A stretch of DNA of 19,287 bases from Bacillota bacterium (GCA_017577925.1 PKQU01000012.1:1-19287), one strand, 5' to 3'. Positions 1-7,783 are shown, counted from the stretch's first letter. Numbers and translations: made by a program. The notes: generated from the sequence alone by a model not told the origin.

Positions 1-198
1 CCGGCACAGAACATTGACGGTGGCACGCGCTACCTCCGATACCTGCTGGATCGTTACAACGGGAACGTGGAGCTGGCATTGGCGGCATACAACGCCGGAC
101 CAGGCGCGGTCGATCGCTACCGCGGCATCCCGCCGTATCCGGAAACGCGCGCCTACGTGGCCAAGGTATTGGGACAAGCCCTCGACGCGAGAGGATAA
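1..198 (+). CDS. Lytic transglycosylase, SLT family (C-terminal end only)
   Basis: The gene enters from the left edge; only the last 65 codons are visible, ending in TAA at 196-198. The peptide carries the SLT/Slt70-type hallmark AYNAGPGAVDRY, followed by the usual IPPYPETRAYV segment that closes the goose-lysozyme-like fold of these enzymes. Family members cleave the MurNAc-GlcNAc bond of peptidoglycan non-hydrolytically, giving 1,6-anhydro-MurNAc ends, outside the cell membrane. The catalytic glutamate and any signal peptide or LysM domain lie upstream of the window, so the subfamily cannot be given. It is the only plus-strand gene here and is followed by a terminator, so it is separate from everything to its right. 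Confidence 0.9.
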   Translation, partial: PAQNIDGGTRYLRYLLDRYNGNVELALAAYNAGPGAVDRYRGIPPYPETRAYVAKVLGQALDARG

Positions 199-233
199 CC
201 ATCCATCAAGGAAACCGATCAAATTCACTCGTA

Positions 234-276
234 AGGCGAATCTCGACCGCAGCGGGTCGAGATTCGCCTATATTTA
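234..276 (+). terminator. Rho-independent terminator after the transglycosylase gene
   Basis: A perfect 15-bp inverted repeat (AGGCGAATCTCGACC at 234-248, its complement at 255-269) with a 6-nt loop is followed on the plus strand by an AT-rich tail rich in T. It starts 36 nt after the transglycosylase stop. It could also serve the minus-strand MerR gene that ends at 301, but the T-rich tail is on the plus-strand side. Confidence 0.75.
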
Positions 277-291
277 ATTCGCCTATATTTA
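262..291. repeat. Exact tandem duplication of 15 bp
   Basis: The unit ATTCGCCTATATTTA occurs at 262-276 and again, without a gap, at 277-291. The first copy includes the end of the terminator stem and its T-rich tail; the second repeats only that part. It looks like a small local duplication, for example by replication slippage at the hairpin. Confidence 0.85.
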
Positions 292-300
292 ATTTAATGA

Positions 301-381
301 TCAGTTTTTCCTCCCCTTCACGTAATGCGCAATCGCCTGGTACAGAAACTCGGGTAGCCCTTGCGCCTGGTACCTGGCCTA
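301..381 (-). pseudogene. Severed C-terminal 25 codons of the TipAS regulator
   Basis: Read in frame after the TAG codon, this stretch encodes ARYQAQGLPEFLYQAI followed by nine more residues and a TGA. The GLPEFLYQAI part matches the usual end of TipAS domains (a GLAxFLxxAI-like helix). With TAG read as one residue the protein would be 251 residues, the normal family length. A single C-to-T change of CAG (Gln) to TAG would explain the break. Confidence 0.75.
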
Positions 382-1056
382 GTACATGGCCACGAAGTCC
401 GGGTGCTCTTTGTATAACCGTCCAACGCCAAGCAAGGTTTCATATGAACAATCATAGTAATTGTTCAGCCAATCGTGGAGGCGTGCCACCTGCCGCTGCA
501 CCTCTGGATGGTCGTATCCCCGGTCCATGTGCGCACGGATCGTAGTGATAATCGAATCAAATTCCTGTTGCAACTGCCGCATCTTTTCCGGGGAAAATTG
601 TCGCACCCGCTGTTCGGACTCCGCCACCACCTCCTTGCCGAACAGTTTTCGGGCTTCCTGTCTGTACTTCTCGATCTGTTCCTCACTGAAACCGCCGAAA
701 TACTCGTTTTTCTCCATGTCCAACTCCCCCTTCATGTTGCGGATGGTCTTGTCGATGGTGGCGATCAGTTGGTTGAGCCGTTCCACCTTGCTTACGAGCA
801 GTTTCCGGTGCGCCTCAAGCGCTCCCAGCATATCGAAATCCGGTTTGTCAAGGATCTTCTTGATTTCCCGGAGGCTGAAATCCAGTTCCTTGAAAAACAG
901 GATCTGTTGAAGCCGCAACAGCGCCTCCTCGCCGTAATACCGGTAGCCGTTTTCGCCATAGTACTCCGGCTTGAGCAAGCCGATTTCGTCATAGTAGTGC
1001 AAGGTACGGACGCTGACGCCGGCGATCTCCGAAAGCTGCTTGACCGTGTAGGGCAT
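379..1056 (-). CDS. MerR-family regulator with TipAS ligand domain, ended early by an in-frame TAG
   Basis: The 225-residue product begins with a MerR winged helix-turn-helix (residues 2-70; signature YTVKQLSEIAGVSVRTLHYYD, wing GYRYYGEEA), then a coiled-coil dimerisation helix (about 75-110), then a TipAS-type domain (about 118-225). Family members such as Streptomyces TipAL and Bacillus Mta are about 250-257 residues, bind drugs in the C-terminal domain and activate promoters with over-long spacers. The ATG at 1056 is preceded by GAGGGGGTGA. The reading frame stops at TAG (379-381), yet continues in the same frame for 25 family-like residues to TGA at 301-303, so the gene is either recently nonsense-mutated, misread in sequencing, or makes a slightly shortened protein. 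The DNA-binding half is intact. Identity of the ligand cannot be told. Confidence 0.88.
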   Translation of the reverse strand: MPYTVKQLSEIAGVSVRTLHYYDEIGLLKPEYYGENGYRYYGEEALLRLQQILFFKELDFSLREIKKILDKPDFDMLGALEAHRKLLVSKVERLNQLIATIDKTIRNMKGELDMEKNEYFGGFSEEQIEKYRQEARKLFGKEVVAESEQRVRQFSPEKMRQLQQEFDSIITTIRAHMDRGYDHPEVQRQVARLHDWLNNYYDCSYETLLGVGRLYKEHPDFVAMY

Positions 1057-1078
1057 GGGTTCACCCCCTCAAGGTCAA

Positions 1079-1109
1079 GGATAAGGGATCACGTATGCGT
1101 GAGAGTCAA
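1079..1109 (-). promoter_or_regulatory. MerR-type promoter with 19-bp spacer and operator dyad
   Basis: On the minus strand TTGACT (1104-1109) and TTATCC (1079-1084) are separated by exactly 19 bp. The spacer holds the dyad TCACG-N4-CGTGA (1089-1093 and 1098-1102). An over-long spacer with a central dyad is the known hallmark of promoters activated by MerR proteins, which untwist the DNA. It lies directly upstream of the MerR/TipAS gene, so autoregulation is the simple reading. Confidence 0.75.
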
Positions 1110-1110
1110 G

Positions 1111-1182
1111 AAAAAAGCCCCGCCATCCCCCACGAATACCGTGAAGAACCCCGGCAGCCCAATTTCGGGGGATGGAAGGGGC
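1111..1182 (-). terminator. Terminator after the short-chain dehydrogenase gene
   Basis: GCCCCGCCATCCCCC (1117-1131) pairs with 1167-1182 (GGGGGATGG, then AA opposite the unpaired G, then GGGGC). The intervening loop is 35 nt. On the minus strand the stem is followed by six T (1111-1116), and it begins 7 nt beyond the dehydrogenase stop. The long loop is unusual for an intrinsic terminator. The T-run ends one base before the -35 box of the MerR promoter. Confidence 0.65.
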
Positions 1183-1188
1183 ACATTT

Positions 1189-1986
1189 TTACCGATGAAT
1201 CGGCTCCTGCAACTTACGCGTCACCCGCACCACCAGTTTGCGCGGGGCGAGCCGCTGCCCTTGTACGAGCAGCTTGTTCGACCATCCCGGAATGACGAGG
1301 GATTGGCCGGCCATCATGCCGCGGTATCCGGCGGCAGCCACGGTCGACGCATCCGCCATCAGAAATCTCCGCTTGAACAACTTGGAAGCCCCCAGGCGGG
1401 CGCGCCGATCGAAGTTGGTCTTCGTGGGTCCCGGACACAGCGTCGTAACGGTCACCCCCGTGCCTTCCAATTCGGCGGCGAGGGCCTCGGAAAAGGACAG
1501 CACATACGCCTTGGTGGCGTAGTAGATGGCCATGAGGGGCCCCGGTTGAAAGGCGGCCATCGACGCCACGTTGAGAATTCGCCCCTCTCCCCTGTGCACC
1601 ATGTCCGGAACCAACAGCTTGGTGAGGTGCGTTAAGGCAACGACGTTCACCTGCAGCATCTCACGCTCGATGGACCAGTCGGTCTCGACAAAGGGGCCGT
1701 ACAGCCCAAACCCCGCGTTGTTGACGAGGAAATGAACGGGGATGGCCCGCTGCTGGAGGGCATGGTATATCTCCTGCGGCGAATCGGGGCGGGCCAGATC
1801 CACTGCCAACGCGACAGCCTTCACCCCATAGCGTTGCTCCAGTTCATCGGCCACAGCCGCTAACTTCTCCTCGCCGCGCGCCACCAGCACGACATCGTGC
1901 CCGTCGCGGGCAAACAACTTGGCCAACTCGTAGCCAATGCCGCTAGACGCTCCAGTAATCAGCGCCGTTTTGCCGCTTGCACCCAC
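1189..1986 (-). CDS. Short-chain dehydrogenase/reductase (SDR), classical type
   Basis: The 265-residue product is a complete classical SDR: NAD(P)-binding TGASSGIG (residues 11-18), NNAG (89-92), catalytic Ser142 in NVASMAAF, Tyr155 and Lys159 of YxxxK, and the CPGPTKTNF loop (184-192). The start chosen is GTG at 1986, preceded by AGGGAGGGA at good distance; the frame stays open far upstream but that part has no SDR-like sequence and overlaps cbiA. Proteins of this shape (YqjQ/DltE-like, about 260 residues) are usually annotated as oxidoreductases of unknown substrate, and nothing here narrows it. It lies 128 nt beyond cbiA, so it may be read partly from the B12 operon, but no B12 role is evident. 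Confidence 0.92.
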   Translation of the reverse strand: MGASGKTALITGASSGIGYELAKLFARDGHDVVLVARGEEKLAAVADELEQRYGVKAVALAVDLARPDSPQEIYHALQQRAIPVHFLVNNAGFGLYGPFVETDWSIEREMLQVNVVALTHLTKLLVPDMVHRGEGRILNVASMAAFQPGPLMAIYYATKAYVLSFSEALAAELEGTGVTVTTLCPGPTKTNFDRRARLGASKLFKRRFLMADASTVAAAGYRGMMAGQSLVIPGWSNKLLVQGQRLAPRKLVVRVTRKLQEPIHR

Positions 1987-2114
1987 GGTTCTCCCTCCCT
2001 TTTGGTTTTCGCTTTCCCTCCCCTCCAAGTCTACGCCAAATTTCGCGCGGCTTGCCCAACGGGTCAACGCCCCCGTTTTCCCGTGGGTAGAAATGCGGTT
2101 CCGTGCGTAAAGCG

Positions 2115-3584
2115 TTACCTGCCCGCTTGTCTGCGGCGGCGCCGAAACGCCTCGCACGCGGTCACCCAGCGCTCGGCGATGCGCGGGTGGGAAGCAAAAT
2201 GCAGGTGGGTGTAGCCGGCGAGAACCGAACCGTTGGCATAGCCTTCTGTGCGCGCACCGAAGCGCGACCGGACACGATAGGCATGGGGCCAGGTGTCGAC
2301 GGCGTCTGGCTCCGGCTCGAGCACCGAATAGTGAAACGCGTGGCCGCGCGCCGTCTCGCCGGCGGCCAACAGCGGCGTGTCGCGTACGGCACACACCTCG
2401 CGATAGCCAAGGGCGGCAAGACGCTCCTGCATGCGCGCGCGAGCCGGGATCAGGCCGACCATCTCGTGCGTTTGCCCGTCGGTGGTGGTGACCGATCGGC
2501 ACAGGTACAGGTAGCCGCCACACTCGGCGAAGACCGGCATGCCGGCGGCCGCTGCGCGGCGGATGTCGGCCTTCAGGGCGTGGTTTTTCGCCAGTTCGGC
2601 GGCATAAACCTCGGGGAAGCCGCCGCCGATGTACAGGCCGTCGACGTCCTCCGGAAGCCGCTCCCCGCACGTCGGGCGAAAAAAAACCAGCTCGGCGCCG
2701 CAACGCTCGAGCAGCTCGAGATTTTCAGGGTAGTAGAAATTGAACGCCGCATCACGCGCCACGGCGATGCGCGCGCGGGGTGTCCCGCTGGGACGTGCCG
2801 CAGGGAAAAAGAGGCACGGCGGTTCGTTCGGCAAGGGCGGGGCCGACCGGGCCAGGGCGAGGACGGCGTCAAGGTCGACCGTTTCCGCGATGCGCTCGGC
2901 CAATCTGGCAAACAACGGGGTCAGCTCGCCCCGCTCGACGGCTGGAATAAGGCCGAGGTGCCGCTCGGGAATGTCCAGCGCCGCGTCACGGACCAGGTAG
3001 CCGACAACCGGCACACCGCACACGCCCTCCACTGCCTCGCGGATGAGGTGGGCGTGACCGGCGCTGCCCACCTGGTTGGCGATGACGCCGGCGATGGCAA
3101 ACCCCTCGGCCATCGCCTGACAGCCCTTGACGACGGCCGCTGCCGTGCGGGCCATGCTCGCCGCGTTGAGGACAAGGAGCACCGGGGCGGAAAGCAGGCG
3201 GGCGATGTGCGCCGTGCTGCCCTCGTCGTCGGTGGCCCGCCTGCTGTCGAAGAGGCCCATCACCCCTTCAATCACGGACAGTTCCGCGCCGGCACTGGCG
3301 CGGAGGAAAATCTCCCGCACCGCCGCGGGCGAGGTCATCCACACGTCAAGGTTGCGCGACGGGCGGCCGGTGATGGCCGTATGATAGGTCGGATCGATGT
3401 AGTCCGGCCCGCACTTGAACCCCTGCACGACAAGGCCGCGCGCTTGGAATGCCGCCATCAGGCCGATGGTCAGCGTCGTTTTGCCCACCCCGCTGCCCAC
3501 ACCGGCGATGACCAGGCGGGGTCGGTGGACACCGGCGGCACCGCCATGAGCCGCCGGCTCGACATGGGGTTGCGCATTCGTCAT
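2115..3584 (-). CDS. cbiA: Cobyrinic acid a,c-diamide synthase
   Basis: CbiA amidates the a and c carboxylates of cob(II)yrinic acid using glutamine and ATP; it is the last enzyme of the corrin-ring segment encoded here. The 489-residue protein has an N-terminal ATP-binding domain with P-loop GVGSGVGKTT (residues 28-37) and FKCGPDYIDPTYH (56-68), and a C-terminal class I-like glutamine amidotransferase domain with IGGGFPEVYAAEL (319-331), nucleophile Cys355 in FAECGGYLYLC, and the HLHFASHP end (460-467). The ATG at 3584 has AAGGAGGGG in front and overlaps the cbiG stop (ATGA), so translation is probably coupled. A 20-residue N-terminal stretch precedes the usual family start. It is the promoter-distal end of the operon. 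No clear terminator follows. Confidence 0.96.
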   Translation of the reverse strand: MTNAQPHVEPAAHGGAAGVHRPRLVIAGVGSGVGKTTLTIGLMAAFQARGLVVQGFKCGPDYIDPTYHTAITGRPSRNLDVWMTSPAAVREIFLRASAGAELSVIEGVMGLFDSRRATDDEGSTAHIARLLSAPVLLVLNAASMARTAAAVVKGCQAMAEGFAIAGVIANQVGSAGHAHLIREAVEGVCGVPVVGYLVRDAALDIPERHLGLIPAVERGELTPLFARLAERIAETVDLDAVLALARSAPPLPNEPPCLFFPAARPSGTPRARIAVARDAAFNFYYPENLELLERCGAELVFFRPTCGERLPEDVDGLYIGGGFPEVYAAELAKNHALKADIRRAAAAGMPVFAECGGYLYLCRSVTTTDGQTHEMVGLIPARARMQERLAALGYREVCAVRDTPLLAAGETARGHAFHYSVLEPEPDAVDTWPHAYRVRSRFGARTEGYANGSVLAGYTHLHFASHPRIAERWVTACEAFRRRRRQAGR

Positions 3585-4843
3585 CGCGGCCCCTCCTTTC
3601 CTGCCGATTCTCCCATCCTTGCCGCCCCACGAGCCGGTGCTCCCCATCGCGGCGGGCCATAGTCGACGAGGGCCACGGAAATCGTGCAGTTGCCGCACCG
3701 CTTTTTCTCCAGCACGAGGGTCTCGGTGTTCGCCGAGCGCTTGGCCGCCGGCTCGCTCACGCCATAGGCACCGGTGTAGCGGTACACCGTCGCCGACGGA
3801 TGGGCAATGGGCACAGCGTTGAGCTCCGCCGGTGTGTAGGTCTCGAGGGGCCAGCCGTACTTGGCACACACGGTCATCAGGCCGGGTTCGTCCTTTTTCC
3901 GGTCAATTGTCGCTACGTTCCGCACGCTGTCTACGGAAAAACGCAGCTCGGCAAGCGTATCGCAAATTACCCCCTCGATCTCCGCGGCACTCGTGCCGCG
4001 GTTGCAGCCAAAGCCGAGAACGATGGAACGGGGACGGTACAGGACCCCGTTTTCCAGGACGGCCTCCTCGTCGGGATCGAGCAGGCGGTGCGTCACGACG
4101 AGATAAGCGTCGGCGCCGGCGGCGAGGGCCTCGCGTACCGAGCGGTACACGGCAATGTTCGGGGGGAGGGGGTGGGGGTGCTCCCACCAGTCCGGCTCCC
4201 CCGACTCCTGCACCACGGCAATGCGCTCCCCGTTGACCACGGCGGCGCTGACCGGCGTCACCTTGTCCCAGTTGACGAGGCGCCAGCCAAAGCGGCGGCC
4301 GAAGAGATCCACAGCGATCGTCCCTTGCACGTCGGACGCCGTGGTGATCACCGGCCGCGCGCCCAGACGGCGCGCGATGTCCCGCGTTAGCACGTTGGCT
4401 CCGCCGAGGTGGCCCGACAACACGCTGACGACGTGCTCGGCCCGGTCGTCGATGACCACGACGGCCGGGTCGGTCTTCTTGTCCGCCAGAAGCGGGGCGA
4501 TCATGCGCACCACGGCACCGAGGGAGATGACGAGCACCAGGCCGTCGTAGCGGGAAAAGAGGTCCGGAAGCAGCCGGCGCACCGAGCCCTCGAACAGCCG
4601 GAAGCCTTTGCCCTCCTCGTCGCCGCGGGCGTGCTTTTTCATGTAGAAGACGTCGACGGCCGGGGCATCCGGATCGTGCCGGTACGACGCCGCCAGATGC
4701 CGCACGATATCCGCGCCGTGGGTCGTGATGGCCACCAGGGCCAGGCGGCGATGGGGCAGGCCGCCGCCCGGCGGTAGCCGGTGGTGCGCAGTTGCACCCG
4801 GCGCGGCGGACGGTCGAGCAGCCGGTTGGTCAGCATGCGCCAT
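3581..4843 (-). CDS. cbiG: Cobalt-precorrin-5A hydrolase
   Basis: CbiG opens the delta-lactone of cobalt-precorrin-5A and releases the extruded C20 unit as acetaldehyde, the anaerobic counterpart of the oxygen-dependent route. In the 420-residue product the N-terminal/central part shows LVLVISLGAVVRMIAPLL (102-119) and SGHLGGAN (143-150), and the C-terminal CobE-like domain has GFGCNRGTSAAEIEG (277-291) and a TGAYGVSEPAAKRSA segment. The ATG at 4843 has GGGGGAGGGG before it and sits 2 nt after the cbiF stop. The first 32 residues (Ala/Pro/His-rich) and the last 26 are not typical of the family; there is no alternative in-frame start close to residue 33, so the N-terminal extension may be real or hide a frame error. 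The stop overlaps the cbiA start by 4 nt. Confidence 0.93.
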   Translation of the reverse strand: MAHADQPAARPSAAPGATAHHRLPPGGGLPHRRLALVAITTHGADIVRHLAASYRHDPDAPAVDVFYMKKHARGDEEGKGFRLFEGSVRRLLPDLFSRYDGLVLVISLGAVVRMIAPLLADKKTDPAVVVIDDRAEHVVSVLSGHLGGANVLTRDIARRLGARPVITTASDVQGTIAVDLFGRRFGWRLVNWDKVTPVSAAVVNGERIAVVQESGEPDWWEHPHPLPPNIAVYRSVREALAAGADAYLVVTHRLLDPDEEAVLENGVLYRPRSIVLGFGCNRGTSAAEIEGVICDTLAELRFSVDSVRNVATIDRKKDEPGLMTVCAKYGWPLETYTPAELNAVPIAHPSATVYRYTGAYGVSEPAAKRSANTETLVLEKKRCGNCTISVALVDYGPPRWGAPARGAARMGESAGKEGPR

Positions 4844-4845
4844 CC

Positions 4846-5655
4846 TTACCCCTCCCCCTTTCCTTTGCGGAAGCCGTGCGTGAAGGCGGGATCGTACAGG
4901 CGCGAGCGAAACGCGCCCGAACGGGCCAGGGCCGGATCGAGGGCCTGTCCAGCCAGAATCATGGCGTGGCTGCGGATACCGGCGCGACGCACGGCCGCAT
5001 CTAGCTCCCCGAGGGTCGTACGGATGATCCGCTCATCCGGCCAGGTGGCCTTGTACACCACGACAACCGGCGTGTCGTCGCGCCACCCGGCGGCACGCAG
5101 CTCGGCCGTCACCGCTTTCGTCAGCGCGGCGCTCAGAAAGAGGGCCAGCGTGCCGCCATGGCGGGCCAGGTCGCGCAGCCGTTCGCCCTTCGGCATCGGG
5201 GTGCGCCCCTCGACGCGGGTGAGGATTACCGTCTGGCACACCTCCGGCACGGTCAACTCGACGCGCGCGGCGGCCGCAGCAGCGAAGACGGCCGAGACAC
5301 CGGGAACGATCTCATAGGGAATTCCCTCCCGCTCCAGCGCAACGATCTGCTCCAGCACCGCCCCGAACACCGACGGATCACCGGTGTGCACGCGCGCCAC
5401 CGCCTTCCCCGCGCGGGCGCGGTCGACAAGCACGGCGACGATTTCCTCCAACGTCATGCCCGCGCTCTTGAGCACCTCGGCGTCGGGGCGGGCCCGAGCA
5501 ATCAGCGCCTCGCTGACGAGGGAATCGGTGTACACGACGACGTCGGCCTCCTGGATGATGCGCAGCCCCTTCACCGTGATCAGGTCGGGGTCACCCGGTC
5601 CGGCACCGACAAACCAGACTTTTCCTTCCCGTCCCTTCCCCCTCGCCCCCGTCAT
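4846..5655 (-). CDS. cbiF: Cobalt-precorrin-4 C11-methyltransferase
   Basis: CbiF transfers a methyl group from S-adenosylmethionine to C11 of cobalt-precorrin-4. The 269-residue protein has the class III methyltransferase glycine loop VGAGPGDPDL (16-25), the subgroup signatures YTDSLVSEAL (42-51), VARVHTGDPSVFGA (86-99), EIVPGVSAVFAAAAAA (115-130) and TRVEGRTPMP (146-155). About 11 residues precede the usual start. The ATG at 5655 overlaps the stop of cbiL (ATGA), indicating translational coupling. Closest alternatives (CobM of the aerobic route) are homologous; the anaerobic assignment comes from CbiD, CbiG and CbiX in the same operon. Confidence 0.95.
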   Translation of the reverse strand: MTGARGKGREGKVWFVGAGPGDPDLITVKGLRIIQEADVVVYTDSLVSEALIARARPDAEVLKSAGMTLEEIVAVLVDRARAGKAVARVHTGDPSVFGAVLEQIVALEREGIPYEIVPGVSAVFAAAAAARVELTVPEVCQTVILTRVEGRTPMPKGERLRDLARHGGTLALFLSAALTKAVTAELRAAGWRDDTPVVVVYKATWPDERIIRTTLGELDAAVRRAGIRSHAMILAGQALDPALARSGAFRSRLYDPAFTHGFRKGKGEG

Positions 5656-6365
5656 TTGCGCACCACCATCAGCGACAGGTATTCCAGCTCCTCTCCTTCG
5701 AGGGCGGCCACGTCGGTGACAATGCGCTCGGCGCCCGGCGCGGTAGCCCTGGTGATCACCGCCGCCTTGTCGAGGAGGTCCCGCTCGCGCAAGAGGCCGA
5801 GGATCGCGTCGAGAACCTTGGCCACCTTGAGGAAAACCACGCAGTCGAAGGCATCGAGCAGTTGTCCCATCGCCGTGAGGTCCTCGGTGGCCGGCACGAC
5901 GACGATCCGCTCGTCGCCGTCGGCCAACGGCAGATCGAGTCGCGCCGCCGCGCCGTTTACCGACGTGACGCCGGGGACGACTATGACTTCCACTTCCGGA
6001 TGGCGCCGCTTCATCAGCCGACTGAGGTGAATGAACGTGCTGTAGAAATAGGGATCGCCTTCCGTGACAAAGGCGACGTCCTTCCCTTCGGCCAGCACGC
6101 GCCACACCTGGGCGACGACCGCTTCCCACTGGGCCTCCAGCACGGCGCGGTCACGGGTCATGGGAAAGACGAGGCCGAGCAGCTCCTGTCGCTGGGGATC
6201 GAGATACCGCTCCACAATGCCATAGGCGTAGCTCGGTTTGCCCATGCGCGTCTTCGGATAGGCGACCACGGGGACCTCGCGCAGGATGCGCAGCCCCTTT
6301 ACTGTGATCAGTTCCGGGTCGCCCGGCCCGACGCCGATGCCGTACAGCGTTCCCACGCGCGTCAT
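5652..6365 (-). CDS. cbiL: Cobalt-factor II C20-methyltransferase
   Basis: CbiL adds the SAM-derived methyl group at C20 of cobalt-factor II (cobalt-precorrin-2), the first methylation after cobalt insertion; that carbon is later extruded. The 237-residue protein has GIGVGPGDPELITVKG (9-24), FVTEGDPYFYSTF (99-111), and VVPGVTSVNGAAA (129-141), all typical of the CobI/CbiL subgroup, and has the usual family length of about 230-240. The ATG at 6365 overlaps the cbiET stop by 4 nt, and AAGGGGG lies 7-13 nt before it. The 3' end overlaps cbiF in the same way. Confidence 0.95.
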   Translation of the reverse strand: MTRVGTLYGIGVGPGDPELITVKGLRILREVPVVAYPKTRMGKPSYAYGIVERYLDPQRQELLGLVFPMTRDRAVLEAQWEAVVAQVWRVLAEGKDVAFVTEGDPYFYSTFIHLSRLMKRRHPEVEVIVVPGVTSVNGAAARLDLPLADGDERIVVVPATEDLTAMGQLLDAFDCVVFLKVAKVLDAILGLLRERDLLDKAAVITRATAPGAERIVTDVAALEGEELEYLSLMVVRK

Positions 6366-7783
6366 GTGGGTTCCCCCTTTCGGTACGCCGTCAATATGAA
6401 CACGGGATTGAGCCCTTCGAAACGCGTCATGTCCAGGATCGGCTTCGAGCGTGCTACCTGCACCAGGCGCACTTCCACCGCAAATCCCCGCGCGGCGAGC
6501 CCCGCGTAGGCCTCGTGCAGGTTTTCCAGCGTCGCCGCATTCAGCACGACGCGGCCGCCCGGTTTGAGCCGTGTCGCCACGACATCGAGAATGGCCGCCA
6601 TCTGTTTCCCCGTCCCGCCGATGAAAACGGCGTCGGGATCGGGCCACGCGTTGAGGCCTTCCGGCGCCGTGCCGTGGACGACGGTTACCCGCCGCCCAGA
6701 CCGGCGCACATTTTCGCGAAGGTTGGCCACGTCCTCAGCATTCTTCTCGATGGCGAACACTTGTCCTTCCGGCGCCAATCCGGCCGCCTCAATGGCCACC
6801 GAGCCGGTGCCCGCCCCGATGTCCCACACCACGCTGTCGGACCGGATGCGCAGTTCGGCCAGGCTAATCACGCGCACCTCCTTCTTTGTGATCAGCCCCC
6901 TGTCCGGTTTGCGCTGGGCAAAGGCATCGTCGGGGATGCCGAGGAACGCGAAGGCATCCGGAACTCCGGCTGGAGGACGTTCGGCAGGCCCGGCAGCCGC
7001 CGGCGGCCGGGCGTCCGCCACGGAGAAGGCCTCACGTTTTCCCGTCGCCTTCGCCTCCTTCCGCAGCAGCACGACGACATTGAGGGGGGCAAATTGGGCC
7101 TCGGCCAATGCGCGCAGGTCGTCCCACCACGTGCACCGCTCGTCGGCGGCACCGAGGTTCTCCCCGACAAAGGCCCTGTAGCCGTCAACGCCAGCCGCAA
7201 GCAAATGGCGGGCCACGGCGGCCGGTGTGTTGACGTCGTCGGTGAGGATGGCCACCTTCTTGGCGTGTTGCACCTTCTCCGCCAGACCGTCGAGGGACCG
7301 CCCGTGCGCGCTGACGAACACGGCGTCGTGCCAGGTTTCCCCCATGCGGGCAAAGGCCAGCTGCACCGCGCTGAGGTGAGGATGGATCTCGACCCGCTCG
7401 CGACCCAGTTTGCTTACAAGATACGCGCCGATGCCGTAAAAGAGGGGATCGCCCGAGGCGAGGACGACGACCTTCCGCCCCGGCGGCAGGGCGGAAAGCC
7501 GCTCCACCACCTCGCCGAGGCCGTTTTTGAGCATCCACTTCTCCCCGCGAAACTGCGGAAAGAACGCCAGCTGCCGCTCGCCCCCGACAAGGATGTCGGC
7601 CTCCTCTGTCCACCGGCGGTAGCGCTCGCTCCAGCCCGCCGGACCTTCGGCACCGATGCCGAGAACGCGGATGGGGGCACGGCGCTGTGCCCCGCCCTCC
7701 CCGCATCCCTTCCCTCCTTTCTGCGCAGGAGCCGTTCCCACCCCGAACGCGTCAGTCCGTTCCGCTTGTCGGTTCTGTTCCAT
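6362..7783 (-). CDS. cbiET: Fused cobalt-precorrin-7 C5-methyltransferase (CbiE) and cobalt-precorrin-6B C15-methyltransferase/decarboxylase (CbiT)
   Basis: A CobL-type fusion of 473 residues. The CbiE half (about 37-242) has RVLGIGAEGP (39-48), LASGDPLFYGIGAYL (108-122) and HPHLSAVQLAFARMG (134-148). A Pro/Ala-rich linker (about 243-280) leads to the CbiT half (about 281-468), a Rossmann SAM methyltransferase with WDIGAGTGSVAIEAA (320-334), FAIEKN (343-348) and IGGTGKQMAAIL (388-399). Together they methylate C5 and C15 and decarboxylate the C12 acetate. ATG at 7783 is chosen because GGGAGGG lies 9 nt before it; an in-frame TTG at 7789 is possible. The 5' end overlaps cbiD by 32 nt and the 3' end overlaps cbiL by 4 nt. 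The first 35 residues are low-complexity and not part of the CbiE fold. Confidence 0.95.
   Translation of the reverse strand: MEQNRQAERTDAFGVGTAPAQKGGKGCGEGGAQRRAPIRVLGIGAEGPAGWSERYRRWTEEADILVGGERQLAFFPQFRGEKWMLKNGLGEVVERLSALPPGRKVVVLASGDPLFYGIGAYLVSKLGRERVEIHPHLSAVQLAFARMGETWHDAVFVSAHGRSLDGLAEKVQHAKKVAILTDDVNTPAAVARHLLAAGVDGYRAFVGENLGAADERCTWWDDLRALAEAQFAPLNVVVLLRKEAKATGKREAFSVADARPPAAAGPAERPPAGVPDAFAFLGIPDDAFAQRKPDRGLITKKEVRVISLAELRIRSDSVVWDIGAGTGSVAIEAAGLAPEGQVFAIEKNAEDVANLRENVRRSGRRVTVVHGTAPEGLNAWPDPDAVFIGGTGKQMAAILDVVATRLKPGGRVVLNAATLENLHEAYAGLAARGFAVEVRLVQVARSKPILDMTRFEGLNPVFILTAYRKGEPT

Noticed and set aside
1987..2114. Promoter or terminator in the gap between cbiA and the dehydrogenase.
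   Set aside because: A TTGACC (minus strand) has no convincing -10 at 16-18 bp, and the AACGGG/CCCGTT dyad lacks a T-run. I cannot say whether the dehydrogenase has its own promoter.
1987..2703. In-frame upstream extension of the short-chain dehydrogenase to 504 residues.
   Set aside because: The extra sequence overlaps cbiA in another frame, is Arg-rich and has no SDR similarity; the GTG at 1986 has a good ribosome binding site directly before the SDR fold.
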